A model generated the notes under the pieces. It worked only from the letters and a program-made list of their open reading frames with translations. It was not told the origin of the DNA and did not search any database. The position numbers and the translations under genes are program-made. A DNA stretch of 6,904 nt from an uncultured Clostridia bacterium (GTDB lineage: Bacteria > Bacillota > Clostridia > Christensenellales > Borkfalkiaceae), in NCBI GenBank assembly GCA_947589335.1, contig CANPZH010000081.1, positions 1 through 6,904 on the forward strand. Direction: 5' to 3'. Of the stretch, positions 1 through 6,027 are shown piece by piece (position 1 is the stretch's first letter; each line of letters starts with the position of its first letter).

Positions 1-24
1 CCTTGCCTTTTGCATAGAAAAAGA

Positions 25-59
25 CCAGCCTAACTCGGTTCGAATCGGGTTGGCCGTGG
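25..59 (+). other. RNA-like stem-loop with U-bulge, upstream region
   Basis: An imperfect hairpin is visible: CCA (25-27) pairs with TGG (57-59), GCC (28-30) with GGC (52-54), AAC (32-34) with GTT (49-51), then T35-G48, C36-G47, G37-C46 and G38-T45 around a TTCGAA loop. T31 and C55-G56 are bulged. Two of the pairs are G-U, which would hold in RNA of the + strand but become A-C mismatches in the opposite strand, so this looks like a + strand RNA structure rather than a DNA operator. No T-run follows, so it is not a standard intrinsic terminator on this strand. It could be the 3' part of a transcript entering from upstream. Its function is unknown. Confidence 0.45.
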
Positions 60-68
60 CGCCGTGGA

Positions 69-92
69 GGGGCCGAAAATTCCTTCGGCCCC
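69..92 (+). other. Perfect 9-bp GC-rich stem-loop
   Basis: GGGGCCGAA (69-77) is the exact reverse complement of TTCGGCCCC (84-92), separated by a 6-nt loop (78-83). The stem is strong in either strand. It is not followed by a T-tract on the + strand, and the - strand also lacks one, so I do not call it a terminator. It is the second of three stem-loops in the 175 bp before the arabinofuranosidase promoter. Confidence 0.5.
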
Positions 93-125
93 GCGCGAGG
101 AAGCGGAAACGCAGCAGCTGCAAAA

Positions 126-173
126 TGCGGCGGCGATGAGATCCCGCAAAAAATGCGCGGGGAAACCGCCGCA
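126..173 (+). other. Two-tier nested inverted repeat upstream of the promoter
   Basis: An outer 8-bp arm TGCGGCGG (126-133) is exactly complementary to CCGCCGCA (166-173). Inside it, CCCGC (143-147) is complementary to GCGGG (157-161) around a 9-nt A-rich loop. Together they could form a 48-nt two-tier stem-loop or a cruciform ending 6 bp before the -35 hexamer at 180. Whether it acts as DNA (regulator binding) or as RNA of a transcript from upstream cannot be decided from the window. Confidence 0.4.
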
Positions 174-176
174 AAA

Positions 177-197
177 CCGTTGACGAAACGTCTTCGG
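177..197. promoter_or_regulatory. Candidate operator (21-bp inverted repeat over the -35)
   Basis: The half-sites CCGttGACG (177-185) and CGTCttCGG (189-197) are mirror complements at seven of nine positions around a central AAA. The repeat overlaps the TTGACG hexamer and the start of the promoter spacer, where a bound repressor would block RNA polymerase. Dyads of this size and placement are typical of LacI- or GntR-family sugar regulators, but I cannot assign a family. It is not a good match to the CcpA cre consensus. An operator role is inferred from position and symmetry only, and no regulator gene lies in the window. Confidence 0.4.
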
Positions 198-208
198 CTT
201 GCTATAAT
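180..208 (+). promoter_or_regulatory. Housekeeping (sigma-A type) promoter of the arabinofuranosidase gene
   Basis: TTGACG (180-185) and TATAAT (203-208) are separated by exactly 17 bp, matching the sigma-A/sigma-70 consensus at 11 of 12 hexamer positions. Transcription would begin near 214-216, giving a leader of about 40 nt that is A-rich and holds the ribosome binding site. The position of this promoter also rules out translation of the GH51 gene from the in-frame ATG at 153, which lies upstream of it. Confidence 0.85.
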
Positions 209-242
209 TTCATCAACGGCAAAAACAAAAAAACATATCACC

Positions 243-250
243 GAGGGGGA
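243..250 (+). promoter_or_regulatory. Ribosome binding site fixing the GH51 start
   Basis: GAGGGGGA lies 4 nt before the ATG at 255. It is the only purine-rich Shine-Dalgarno-like stretch near any candidate start of the gene, and it lies downstream of the promoter, so it decides the start at 255. Confidence 0.75.
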
Positions 251-254
251 AAGC

Positions 255-2858
255 ATGTTACACTACAATTTGGACGCAGACAAGAGAGGGGTAGACGTCT
301 CCGAACATCTCTACGGCCTCTTCTTCGAGGACATCAACCAGGCCGCCGACGGCGGAATGAACGCGGAAATGGTCGTCAACAACTCCTTTGAATACGAGTA
401 TTTTTCCTATGACGACTTCAACTGCGAGAGCGACGTGGAGGCCCGCAAGCAGAGGGGATTCTTCTGGGACATCTATGGCTCCGGGCCCAAAAAAATCGCG
501 CGGAAGGGGGGCATGAACGAAAACAATCCCTCCTATCTTCTTTTGGAGGTCGGCGGGATCTACCACCTCGAGAATCCCGGCTACTACCTCAACAGCGGCT
601 ACGATATGTACGGCATGCCCGTGGAGAACGGCGAGACCTATCACTTCTCCATGTGGGTGAAGCGGCTCGGCTTCAAGGGCGTCGCAAAGGTGTATATCCG
701 CGGCGCGCACGGCCGTCACACGACGGTCGGCGAGATCAAGATCCCCGCGGGAACGGAAGGGGACTGGGTCAAAGTTTCCACATCCGTCGTCGCGGAAAAG
801 GAGACGATGGGGCGGCTGTGCATCGTCCTCGAGGGGAACGGAAAGATCGGGCTCGACTACATCTCTCTCCTTCCCTCCAAGACGTGGGGAGATCCCGATA
901 AATACCGCAACGGCAAGCTCTCTCCCCGCATCGTGCAGGCGCTCAAGGACTGTCATCCCTCCTTCCTTCGCTTCCCCGGCGGCTGCGTCGTCGAGGGGGA
1001 CGTCGACTTCGACTATCAATACCGGTGGCGCAACACCGTCGGCCCTTTGGAGCAGAGAAAGCAGATCCCCAATGTGTGGAGATACATGCAGTCCTACGGG
1101 ATCGGTTTCTATGAATATTTCGCGCTCTGCGAAGATCTGAACATGACGCCTCTCCCCGTGCTCCCCTGCGGCTTGCTCTGCCAGATCCGCATGGGCGAAC
1201 AGCGCAAGACGGGCTATCAGCGCATCGTCCCCGGGACGGAGAAGTTCCAGGAGGAAGTCATCGACAACGTCGCCGACCTCATCTTCTTTGCCAAGGGGGA
1301 CATCGCCTCCTCCGACAAGAACGAGAGCTATTGGGCGAAAGTGCGCGCCGACATGGGACACCCGAGCCCCTTCGAGCTCCAATACATCGGCATCGGCAAT
1401 GAGAACTGGGGATACGAATACTTCGATAATTTTGCCTCCTGCCTGCTCGGCGTGCGGCAGTATATGTATAAGGGACGGCAGACCGACCTTCTCAAGCTCT
1501 TCGGGATCACGGTCGTCACGAGCGCCGGCGTCGACATCCGCCCCTCGGACACGAACGAATCGTGGAAGACCATCAACGAAAAATACCGCGATATGATCGT
1601 GGACGAGCACGTCTACAACTCCTATCAGTGGTTCATCGACAACACCAAGCGCTACGACTGCTACGACCGCACGGGCGCAAAGGTGTTCATGGGCGAGTAC
1701 GCCATGCACACGATGGCGGACGGCAGGGGACGCCTCAACGGCGACAACAATCTGAGATCTGCCTTGAGCGAGGCGGCATTCTTGACGGGCTGCGAACGCA
1801 ATTCCGACGTCGTGAAGATGACCTGCTACGCCCCGCTCTTCGCCTCGACCTACAACTACCGCTGGACGCCCAACATGATCTGGTTCAACCAGCGGGAGGT
1901 CATGCTCACGCCCAACTATTATGTCCAGCAGATGTTCGCGGGCAACGTCGGGAAATACACTCTCACGGACGTCGCTCCCGTCGACGAAGACAACGCGGGC
2001 GGACTGCTGATCGGCGGACACCGCACGGCGAGCGCCGTCTCTTCCGTCACCGTGCGCGATCTCAAGACGGGCAAACAGCTCTATCATCACGATTTTGCGG
2101 ACGGGCTCGGCGGGTGGAAGGTCTACCCGAACTGCGCGGGCGGACACATCGAAAGCGGTGAACTCATCATTGAGGAGAGCGACGCCTTCAACGGCTTCTA
2201 CTACGACGCGCAGAACTTCTCCGACTGCGAGGTCGTCATCGCCTTCCGCCGGCTCTCGGGCGAACAGAGTTTCATCGCGGGCGTCGGGATCGCCGATGTG
2301 CGCGACGCCGGCACGATGGACAATGCCGGATTCTCGATCTCCTGCCAATACGGCAAAAACCACAAGGGATACGACGTCTCCTTCGACAAGCGCGTAGACT
2401 TCATGCGCACCGTGTGCGAGATGATGGGGAAGGATAAATTCCTCGGATACAGCCCCGAGGGGAACCTGATGAAACTCATCTACACCGCCAAGACCTTCAC
2501 GGCGGAGATCTACAAGGACGGCGCATGGCACGAAGTGCTCTTCAAACACATCTGGAAGGTCAACGAACGGGTATTCCAGAGCGTGACCGTCGGAGACGAC
2601 GGCAAGATCTTCCTCAAAGTCGTCAACGTCTCCGGGAAGGACGAGGAGATGGAGGCGGTCCTCAAAAACTTCCCGCCCAAGCGCAAGGCGACCGTCACCA
2701 CGCTCTGGCATGAAGACCCGACCGCCATCAACGAGATCGGGATCCGCTACGGCAAGACGGTCAACATCGAGCCAACGGTCAGCGAGCAGCCGATCGACGG
2801 AAACGTGCTGAAGGCGACCGTCAAAAACAATAGCGTCAACGTCTTTGTCATCGAATAA
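255..2858 (+). CDS. GH51 alpha-L-arabinofuranosidase, cytoplasmic, with an inserted beta-sandwich-like domain
   Basis: The 867-residue enzyme should release terminal alpha-L-arabinofuranosyl residues from arabinoxylan or arabinan fragments by the retaining mechanism of family GH51. Layout: an N-terminal segment typical of the family (EHLYGLFFEDIN, residues about 17-28), a CBM-like beta-sandwich at about 100-212, and the (beta/alpha)8 catalytic barrel at about 215-560 with RFPGGCVVEG at 239-248. The acid/base is Glu383 in GIGNENWG and the nucleophile is Glu481 in VFMGEYA. A segment at about 610-755 (starting HDFADGLGGW) looks like a LamG/DUF1080-type beta-sandwich inserted before the final beta-domain (VFQSVTVGDDGKIFLKVVNVSG to the end). 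There is no signal peptide from this start, so it probably acts in the cytoplasm on imported oligosaccharides. The gene is monocistronic: own promoter upstream, strong terminator downstream. Among its codons TTA, CTA and TCA occur only once, as codon 2 (TTA). Family assignment is firm; the exact substrate is not. Confidence 0.95.
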   Translation: MLHYNLDADKRGVDVSEHLYGLFFEDINQAADGGMNAEMVVNNSFEYEYFSYDDFNCESDVEARKQRGFFWDIYGSGPKKIARKGGMNENNPSYLLLEVGGIYHLENPGYYLNSGYDMYGMPVENGETYHFSMWVKRLGFKGVAKVYIRGAHGRHTTVGEIKIPAGTEGDWVKVSTSVVAEKETMGRLCIVLEGNGKIGLDYISLLPSKTWGDPDKYRNGKLSPRIVQALKDCHPSFLRFPGGCVVEGDVDFDYQYRWRNTVGPLEQRKQIPNVWRYMQSYGIGFYEYFALCEDLNMTPLPVLPCGLLCQIRMGEQRKTGYQRIVPGTEKFQEEVIDNVADLIFFAKGDIASSDKNESYWAKVRADMGHPSPFELQYIGIGNENWGYEYFDNFASCLLGVRQYMYKGRQTDLLKLFGITVVTSAGVDIRPSDTNESWKTINEKYRDMIVDEHVYNSYQWFIDNTKRYDCYDRTGAKVFMGEYAMHTMADGRGRLNGDNNLRSALSEAAFLTGCERNSDVVKMTCYAPLFASTYNYRWTPNMIWFNQREVMLTPNYYVQQMFAGNVGKYTLTDVAPVDEDNAGGLLIGGHRTASAVSSVTVRDLKTGKQLYHHDFADGLGGWKVYPNCAGGHIESGELIIEESDAFNGFYYDAQNFSDCEVVIAFRRLSGEQSFIAGVGIADVRDAGTMDNAGFSISCQYGKNHKGYDVSFDKRVDFMRTVCEMMGKDKFLGYSPEGNLMKLIYTAKTFTAEIYKDGAWHEVLFKHIWKVNERVFQSVTVGDDGKIFLKVVNVSGKDEEMEAVLKNFPPKRKATVTTLWHEDPTAINEIGIRYGKTVNIEPTVSEQPIDGNVLKATVKNNSVNVFVIE

Positions 2859-2878
2859 CCGACCGGATTTCGCCTTGG

Positions 2879-2910
2879 TTCCCGCGCAGGATCTGCGCGG
2901 GAATTTTTTT
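2879..2910 (+). terminator. Intrinsic terminator after the arabinofuranosidase gene
   Basis: TTCCCGCGCAG (2879-2889) pairs perfectly with CTGCGCGGGAA (2893-2903) around a 3-nt loop, giving an 11-bp stem followed directly by seven T residues (2904-2910). It starts 20 nt after the GH51 stop codon and should separate that gene from the sporulation operon. A second copy of the GCGGGAA arm occurs at 2921-2927. Confidence 0.93.
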
Positions 2911-2928
2911 CGCTTTTTCCGCGGGAAA

Positions 2929-2957
2929 TCATATCCGGCGGCCTTGTCCCATAGAAT
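2929..2957 (+). promoter_or_regulatory. Sigma-E type (mother-cell sporulation) promoter of the spoIIIA operon
   Basis: TCATATC (2929-2935) matches the sigma-E -35 consensus KMATATT at six of seven positions. CATAGAAT (2950-2957) matches the -10 consensus CATACAHT at seven of eight. The spacer is 14 bp, within the known 14-15. In B. subtilis the spoIIIA operon is under sigma-E, so motif and context agree. The -10 with the following A also fits the sigma-K -10 pattern CATAnnnTA, but the sigma-K -35 AC is not seen at the right distance. The expected transcription start, about 7 nt after the -10, is 2963-2965, essentially at the spoIIIAA ATG (2964). Confidence 0.75.
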
Positions 2958-2963
2958 AGAGCG

Positions 2964-3800
2964 ATGCTCGACTTCCTTCCGCCCCGGCTCCTCGGCGCCG
3001 TGCGGCATGTCAACCTTCATCGGCTCTACGAACTCCGCGTGCGGGCGGAAAAGCCCCTGCGCGCCGATCTCGGCGGGGAGTTCGTCTGCCTCGGGCCCTT
3101 TGGCGTCTGCACGGAGCGGGACGCGCTCCTGCCGACCGCGGACGAGATCGAACAGATCCTGTTCGCGGCAAGCGGGTATTCGGTCTACTCGGTGGAAAAC
3201 CAGATCCGCCGCGGGTTTCTCACCGGGAGAGAGGGAGAGCGGATCGGGATCGCCGGGTCTTACGTCTACGAGGGGGAGAGGGTGCTCGCCGTGCGCGATG
3301 TGACCTCGCTCTGCATCCGGATCCCGCATGAGATCCGCGGCTGCGCCGAGGAGATCTACCGCCGCTGTCTCGGGGAGGAGATGAAGTCCGTTCTGCTGCT
3401 TGCGCCTCCCGGCGAGGGCAAGACGACGATCCTGAGGGACCTCACGCGGCTCGTCTCGGAAAAGCGGAAACTCAACGTGCTCGTGAGCGACGAGCGCGGA
3501 GAACTCTCGGCGGGTGACCTCGGAGATACCGCCGACTGCGTCAAGTTCGCCGATAAGCTCACGGCGTTCACGGCGGGGATCCGCGCAATGCGCCCCGATC
3601 TCATCGTGACGGACGAGCTCCTCCCGGAGGACTACTCTGCGGTGAAACGGGCGGTCGAGGGCGGGATCTTCGTCTTCGCCTCCGCGCATCTGACCCACTT
3701 CGAGCGGGTGCCCGAAAAGCTCTTTTCGCGGTATATCCTGCTCAACGGGCTCGGGAAGATCGGGACGATCTTCGACGAAGAGGGGAGGCTATGTGGCTGA
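2964..3800 (+). CDS. spoIIIAA: Stage III sporulation protein AA (channel ATPase)
   Basis: This 278-residue protein is the cytoplasmic ATPase of the mother-cell SpoIIIA complex, related to secretion ATPases of the type II/IV kind. The N-terminal part carries the family signatures ELRVRAEKPL (23-32) and YSVYSVENQIRRGFLTG (72-88). Walker A is APPGEGKTT at 147-155 with Lys153. DERGELSA follows in the core, and Walker B is DLIVTDE at 212-218. It is shorter than the roughly 307-residue B. subtilis protein. The stretch between DERGELSA and Walker B, which in the family I recall as containing a conserved Arg-Thr-Asp and Cys-Pro-Lys, here reads LGDTADCVKFADKL and lacks the arginine. No Shine-Dalgarno site precedes the ATG. 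An in-frame GTG at 3000 has none either, and the family N-terminus fits the start at 2964. The last 10 nt overlap spoIIIAB. Confidence 0.95.
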   Translation: MLDFLPPRLLGAVRHVNLHRLYELRVRAEKPLRADLGGEFVCLGPFGVCTERDALLPTADEIEQILFAASGYSVYSVENQIRRGFLTGREGERIGIAGSYVYEGERVLAVRDVTSLCIRIPHEIRGCAEEIYRRCLGEEMKSVLLLAPPGEGKTTILRDLTRLVSEKRKLNVLVSDERGELSAGDLGDTADCVKFADKLTAFTAGIRAMRPDLIVTDELLPEDYSAVKRAVEGGIFVFASAHLTHFERVPEKLFSRYILLNGLGKIGTIFDEEGRLCG

Positions 3801-4258
3801 AATTCCTCCTCGCCGTCCTCATCGTCGCCTTCTGCACCTTCCTCGGCTACTTCGCCGCGGGAAAGTACCGGGCGCGGAAGAGCTTCTATGAACAGTTCTC
3901 CGCCTTCAACGACGCCTACCTCGCCGAACTGAAATTCGAGCGGCGGCCGCTCGGCGTCTTTCTCCGTTCGGCCGTCTATAAGGGGGATTTCGGCAAGACG
4001 ATCTCCGATCTTGCCGAAAAGCGCGCCATAACCGTCGGATACCGCTATCTGACGCCTTCGGAGCGGACGGACGCGGAGACTTACCTTGCCATGCTCGGGA
4101 GGGGGGATTCCCGTTCACAGAGCGGCTACTTCTCCTCCTGCAGTCCGACGCTGTCCGACAAGAAGGCGAAAGCGGACAAGGAGGCGAAGGAGCGGGGAAC
4201 GCTCTACCTCAAGCTCGGGCTGCTCGCAGGTCTCGCCTTTGTCATTCTGATCGTATAA
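3791..4258 (+). CDS. spoIIIAB: Stage III sporulation protein AB
   Basis: This 155-residue membrane protein (B. subtilis about 171) is the platform component that resembles GspF of type II secretion. A membrane helix at about 3-24 is followed by a mostly helical charged cytoplasmic stretch (25-135) and a C-terminal membrane helix at about 137-155 (LYLKLGLLAGLAFVILIV). The RGDSRSQ motif near 104-110 corresponds to the Gly-x-x-Asp-x-x-x-Gln stretch common in SpoIIIAB. It overlaps the end of spoIIIAA by 10 nt, with the purine-rich AGGGGAGG at 3781-3788 inside spoIIIAA acting as ribosome binding site, which suggests coupled translation. A rare CTA leucine codon in spoIIIAA at 3789 results from this overlap. 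Confidence 0.92.
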   Translation: MWLKFLLAVLIVAFCTFLGYFAAGKYRARKSFYEQFSAFNDAYLAELKFERRPLGVFLRSAVYKGDFGKTISDLAEKRAITVGYRYLTPSERTDAETYLAMLGRGDSRSQSGYFSSCSPTLSDKKAKADKEAKERGTLYLKLGLLAGLAFVILIV

Positions 4259-4263
4259 CGCCT

Positions 4264-4458
4264 ATGGATATCTCCGTCATTTTCCGCCTCGCGGCGATCG
4301 GGATCCTGATCACCGTGGTCTGCCAGGTCCTCAAAAAATCGGACAGGGACGACATCGCGACCGTCGTCTCCATCGTCGGGCTCGTCATCGCGCTCACGAT
4401 CGCCGTCACGATGATCGGCGACCTCTTCGGGGTCATCCGCGACATCTTCAACTTATAG
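4264..4458 (+). CDS. spoIIIAC: Stage III sporulation protein AC
   Basis: This 64-residue membrane protein is close to the family's usual 65-68. It has two membrane helices, about 5-23 and 33-53, joined by a short charged loop (KKSDRDD), and ends in the typical DLFGVIRDIFNL. It belongs to the inner-membrane platform of the A-Q channel, and AC and AD are related to each other. It starts 5 nt after the spoIIIAB stop with no clear Shine-Dalgarno site, so it is probably translated by reinitiation. Confidence 0.94.
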   Translation: MDISVIFRLAAIGILITVVCQVLKKSDRDDIATVVSIVGLVIALTIAVTMIGDLFGVIRDIFNL

Positions 4459-4459
4459 C

Positions 4460-4855
4460 ATGGAAATTTTTCAGCTCGTCGGGATCGCCTTTCTCACCGC
4501 GATCGCCGCCATTCTGCTCAAGGGTACCAAGCCGGAGCTCGCGCTCGCCGTCACGATCGCGGGCAGCGTCATCCTCCTGCTCTTTGTATTCGATCTTTTG
4601 AAAGACAGCGTCTCGATCTTTCAGACCATAGCCTCCTCAACGGGCATCGAGCTCTCCCTCGTCAAGATCATTCTGAAGATGATCGGGATCGGCTATCTCG
4701 TGGAGTTCAGCGCGGGGATCTTGACAGACTTCGGGCAGAATGCGCTCGCGGACAAGCTCGTGTTCTGCGGAAAGATCATCGTCCTCGTGCTCGCGGTCCC
4801 CATCATCGAGGAGGTGCTCTCGCTCATCGTCCGCATCTTGGGGTTGATCGAATGA
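4460..4855 (+). CDS. spoIIIAD: Stage III sporulation protein AD
   Basis: This 131-residue integral membrane protein (B. subtilis about 133) is part of the SpoIIIA platform. Hydrophobic segments lie at about 4-20, 29-47, 65-85 and 100-128. Family-typical stretches are VKIILKMIGIGYLVEFSAGI (68-87) and GKIIVLVLAVPII near 103-115. It starts one nucleotide after the spoIIIAC stop without a recognisable Shine-Dalgarno site. Its stop codon overlaps the spoIIIAE start as ATGA, so translation of AC, AD and AE is probably linked. Confidence 0.95.
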   Translation: MEIFQLVGIAFLTAIAAILLKGTKPELALAVTIAGSVILLLFVFDLLKDSVSIFQTIASSTGIELSLVKIILKMIGIGYLVEFSAGILTDFGQNALADKLVFCGKIIVLVLAVPIIEEVLSLIVRILGLIE

Positions 4856-6027
4856 CGGGGAAAAAACTTCTGATCGCCGCCCTGCTGCTTGCGGCGGTTC
4901 TGCTCATTCCGCACCGTGCAAACGCCGCCTATGCGGAGGGGGAGGAGGACGTCATGGAGGGGCTCGAACAAAAAATCGACGAACTTCTCGCCGCGCTGGA
5001 TACCGAAGAGCTACAAAACTATCTCGACTCGCTCTCTAAATTCGGCGGAGTTTCCGTCCGTGACCGCCTGAAGAGCCTCATCACGGGCGACGTCTCGCTC
5101 GATTACGCGAGCCTCGGCGAGGCAGTCCTCGGGCTCATCCGCGGGGAGGCGAGCGTACTTTTGCCCGCTTTTGCGGTCGTTTTGGCGGTCGCGCTCCTCT
5201 GCGGCATCCTCAACTCTGCGAAAAACGGCTTTATGAATAGTACTATGTCAGACATAATCAACTTCATCGGCTTCCTTTCCGTGGGCGCCGTGGTGCTGTC
5301 CTGTCTGATCTCCGCGATCTCGGCGGGCTTCGAGACCGTCGCCCACATGCGCAGACAGATGGAGCTCGTCTATCCGCTCCTCCTCACGCTGATGGCGGCA
5401 AGCGGGGGGAGCGTGTCCGCCGCGGTCTGCCGTCCCGCGGTCGCATTCATGAGCGGGGGGATCGTCTCCCTCTTTGCCGAGATCGTTCTCCCGGCCGCCG
5501 TCCTCGTCATCGTGCTCGCCTTCGTCGGCAACCTTTCGGACAGCGTGCGGACGGAGAAGCTCGGCGACTTCTTCAAGAGCGTTTCCAAGTGGCTCATCGG
5601 GCTCTCTCTCGGGCTCTTCAGCCTCTTCCTCACCGTGCAGGGGATCTCCGCGGCGCAGTACGACGGTCTCTCCCTCCGCGCCGTCAAATACGTCCTCTCG
5701 GGCTCCGTTCCCGTGGTCGGCGGATTTCTCTCGGGGGGCGTGGAGCTCGTCGTCGCGGGGAGCGCCCTGATCAAGAACGCTCTGGGAGCCTTCGCCGTCT
5801 TTCTCCTCTTCGGAACGGTCCTGCGGCCGCTTCTGCTCTTTGTGGCGCTCCAGCTCTTTCTCCGCCTCTCTGCCGCCGTCACCGAGCCCGCCGGCGGAAA
5901 GATCTCAGCCTTCCTGTCCCGTCTTGCGGGCGACCTCGGCTACTTCATCGCCGCGCTCCTCAGCGTCGCCTTTCTCTATTTTCTCACCCTCCTGCTCTGC
6001 GTCTGCGCCTCGGGGGCGATCCTCTGA
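4852..6027 (+). CDS. spoIIIAE: Stage III sporulation protein AE (polytopic platform protein)
   Basis: This 391-residue protein is almost the usual length (B. subtilis about 399). An N-terminal signal peptide (KKLLIAALLLAAVLLIPHR, with likely cleavage after ANA at 25 or AYA at 28) is followed by an acidic helical extracytoplasmic stretch (29-95). About seven membrane helices follow, near 102-120, 137-158, 173-190, 203-226, 247-264, 311-337 and 361-386. The most conserved part is SVPVVGGFLSGG at 285-296, preceded by the VQGISAAQYDG stretch (272-282). It probably forms the central membrane part of the mother-cell transporter. The start overlaps the spoIIIAD stop by ATGA; the stop overlaps the spoIIIAF start by one base (TGATG). 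A short AT-richer island at 5231-5262 encodes MNSTMSDIINF and holds no convincing regulatory motif. Confidence 0.96.
   Translation: MTGKKLLIAALLLAAVLLIPHRANAAYAEGEEDVMEGLEQKIDELLAALDTEELQNYLDSLSKFGGVSVRDRLKSLITGDVSLDYASLGEAVLGLIRGEASVLLPAFAVVLAVALLCGILNSAKNGFMNSTMSDIINFIGFLSVGAVVLSCLISAISAGFETVAHMRRQMELVYPLLLTLMAASGGSVSAAVCRPAVAFMSGGIVSLFAEIVLPAAVLVIVLAFVGNLSDSVRTEKLGDFFKSVSKWLIGLSLGLFSLFLTVQGISAAQYDGLSLRAVKYVLSGSVPVVGGFLSGGVELVVAGSALIKNALGAFAVFLLFGTVLRPLLLFVALQLFLRLSAAVTEPAGGKISAFLSRLAGDLGYFIAALLSVAFLYFLTLLLCVCASGAIL

Noticed and set aside
21..60. GGTTCGAATC resembling a tRNA T-loop, suggesting a tRNA 3' end or an attachment site
   Set aside because: The five bases on either side of the TTCGAAT loop do not pair in the T-stem register (position 52 and 62 would be G-G), there is no acceptor stem or CCA, and the bases pair better as a longer bulged hairpin.
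69..92. Perfect stem-loop as an intrinsic terminator
   Set aside because: No T-tract follows the stem on either strand.
2..139. C-terminal end of an upstream gene in the frame open from 2 to the TGA at 137-139
   Set aside because: The translation is an arginine/lysine-rich string without any recognisable family feature, and the stretch is dominated by hairpins. A gene ending at the TAG at 15-17 or the TAA at 31-33 is equally possible, so none is supported.
153..254. Longer GH51 protein starting at the in-frame ATG at 153
   Set aside because: The consensus promoter at 180-208 lies downstream of this ATG, no ribosome binding site precedes it, and family homology begins only after the ATG at 255, which has its own site at 243-250.
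2950..2958. CATAGAATA as a sigma-K -10 element
   Set aside because: It fits CATAnnnTA, but no AC-containing -35 lies at the sigma-K distance. The sigma-E -35 with 14-bp spacing is present, and spoIIIA is a known sigma-E operon.
258..3698. Very long open frame (1146 codons) on the minus strand opposite GH51 and spoIIIAA
   Set aside because: It is codon-aligned with two real + strand genes that share a frame and lack TTA, CTA and TCA codons, so antisense stops cannot occur. It ends exactly at the TTA codon 2 of GH51. The product has no recognisable domain and the + strand genes are unmistakable.
5235..5260. Internal sigma-E promoter in spoIIIAE (GAATAGT with CATAATCA)
   Set aside because: The spacer is only 11 bp and the -10 match is poor; the AT-rich island is explained by codons for MNSTMSDIINF.
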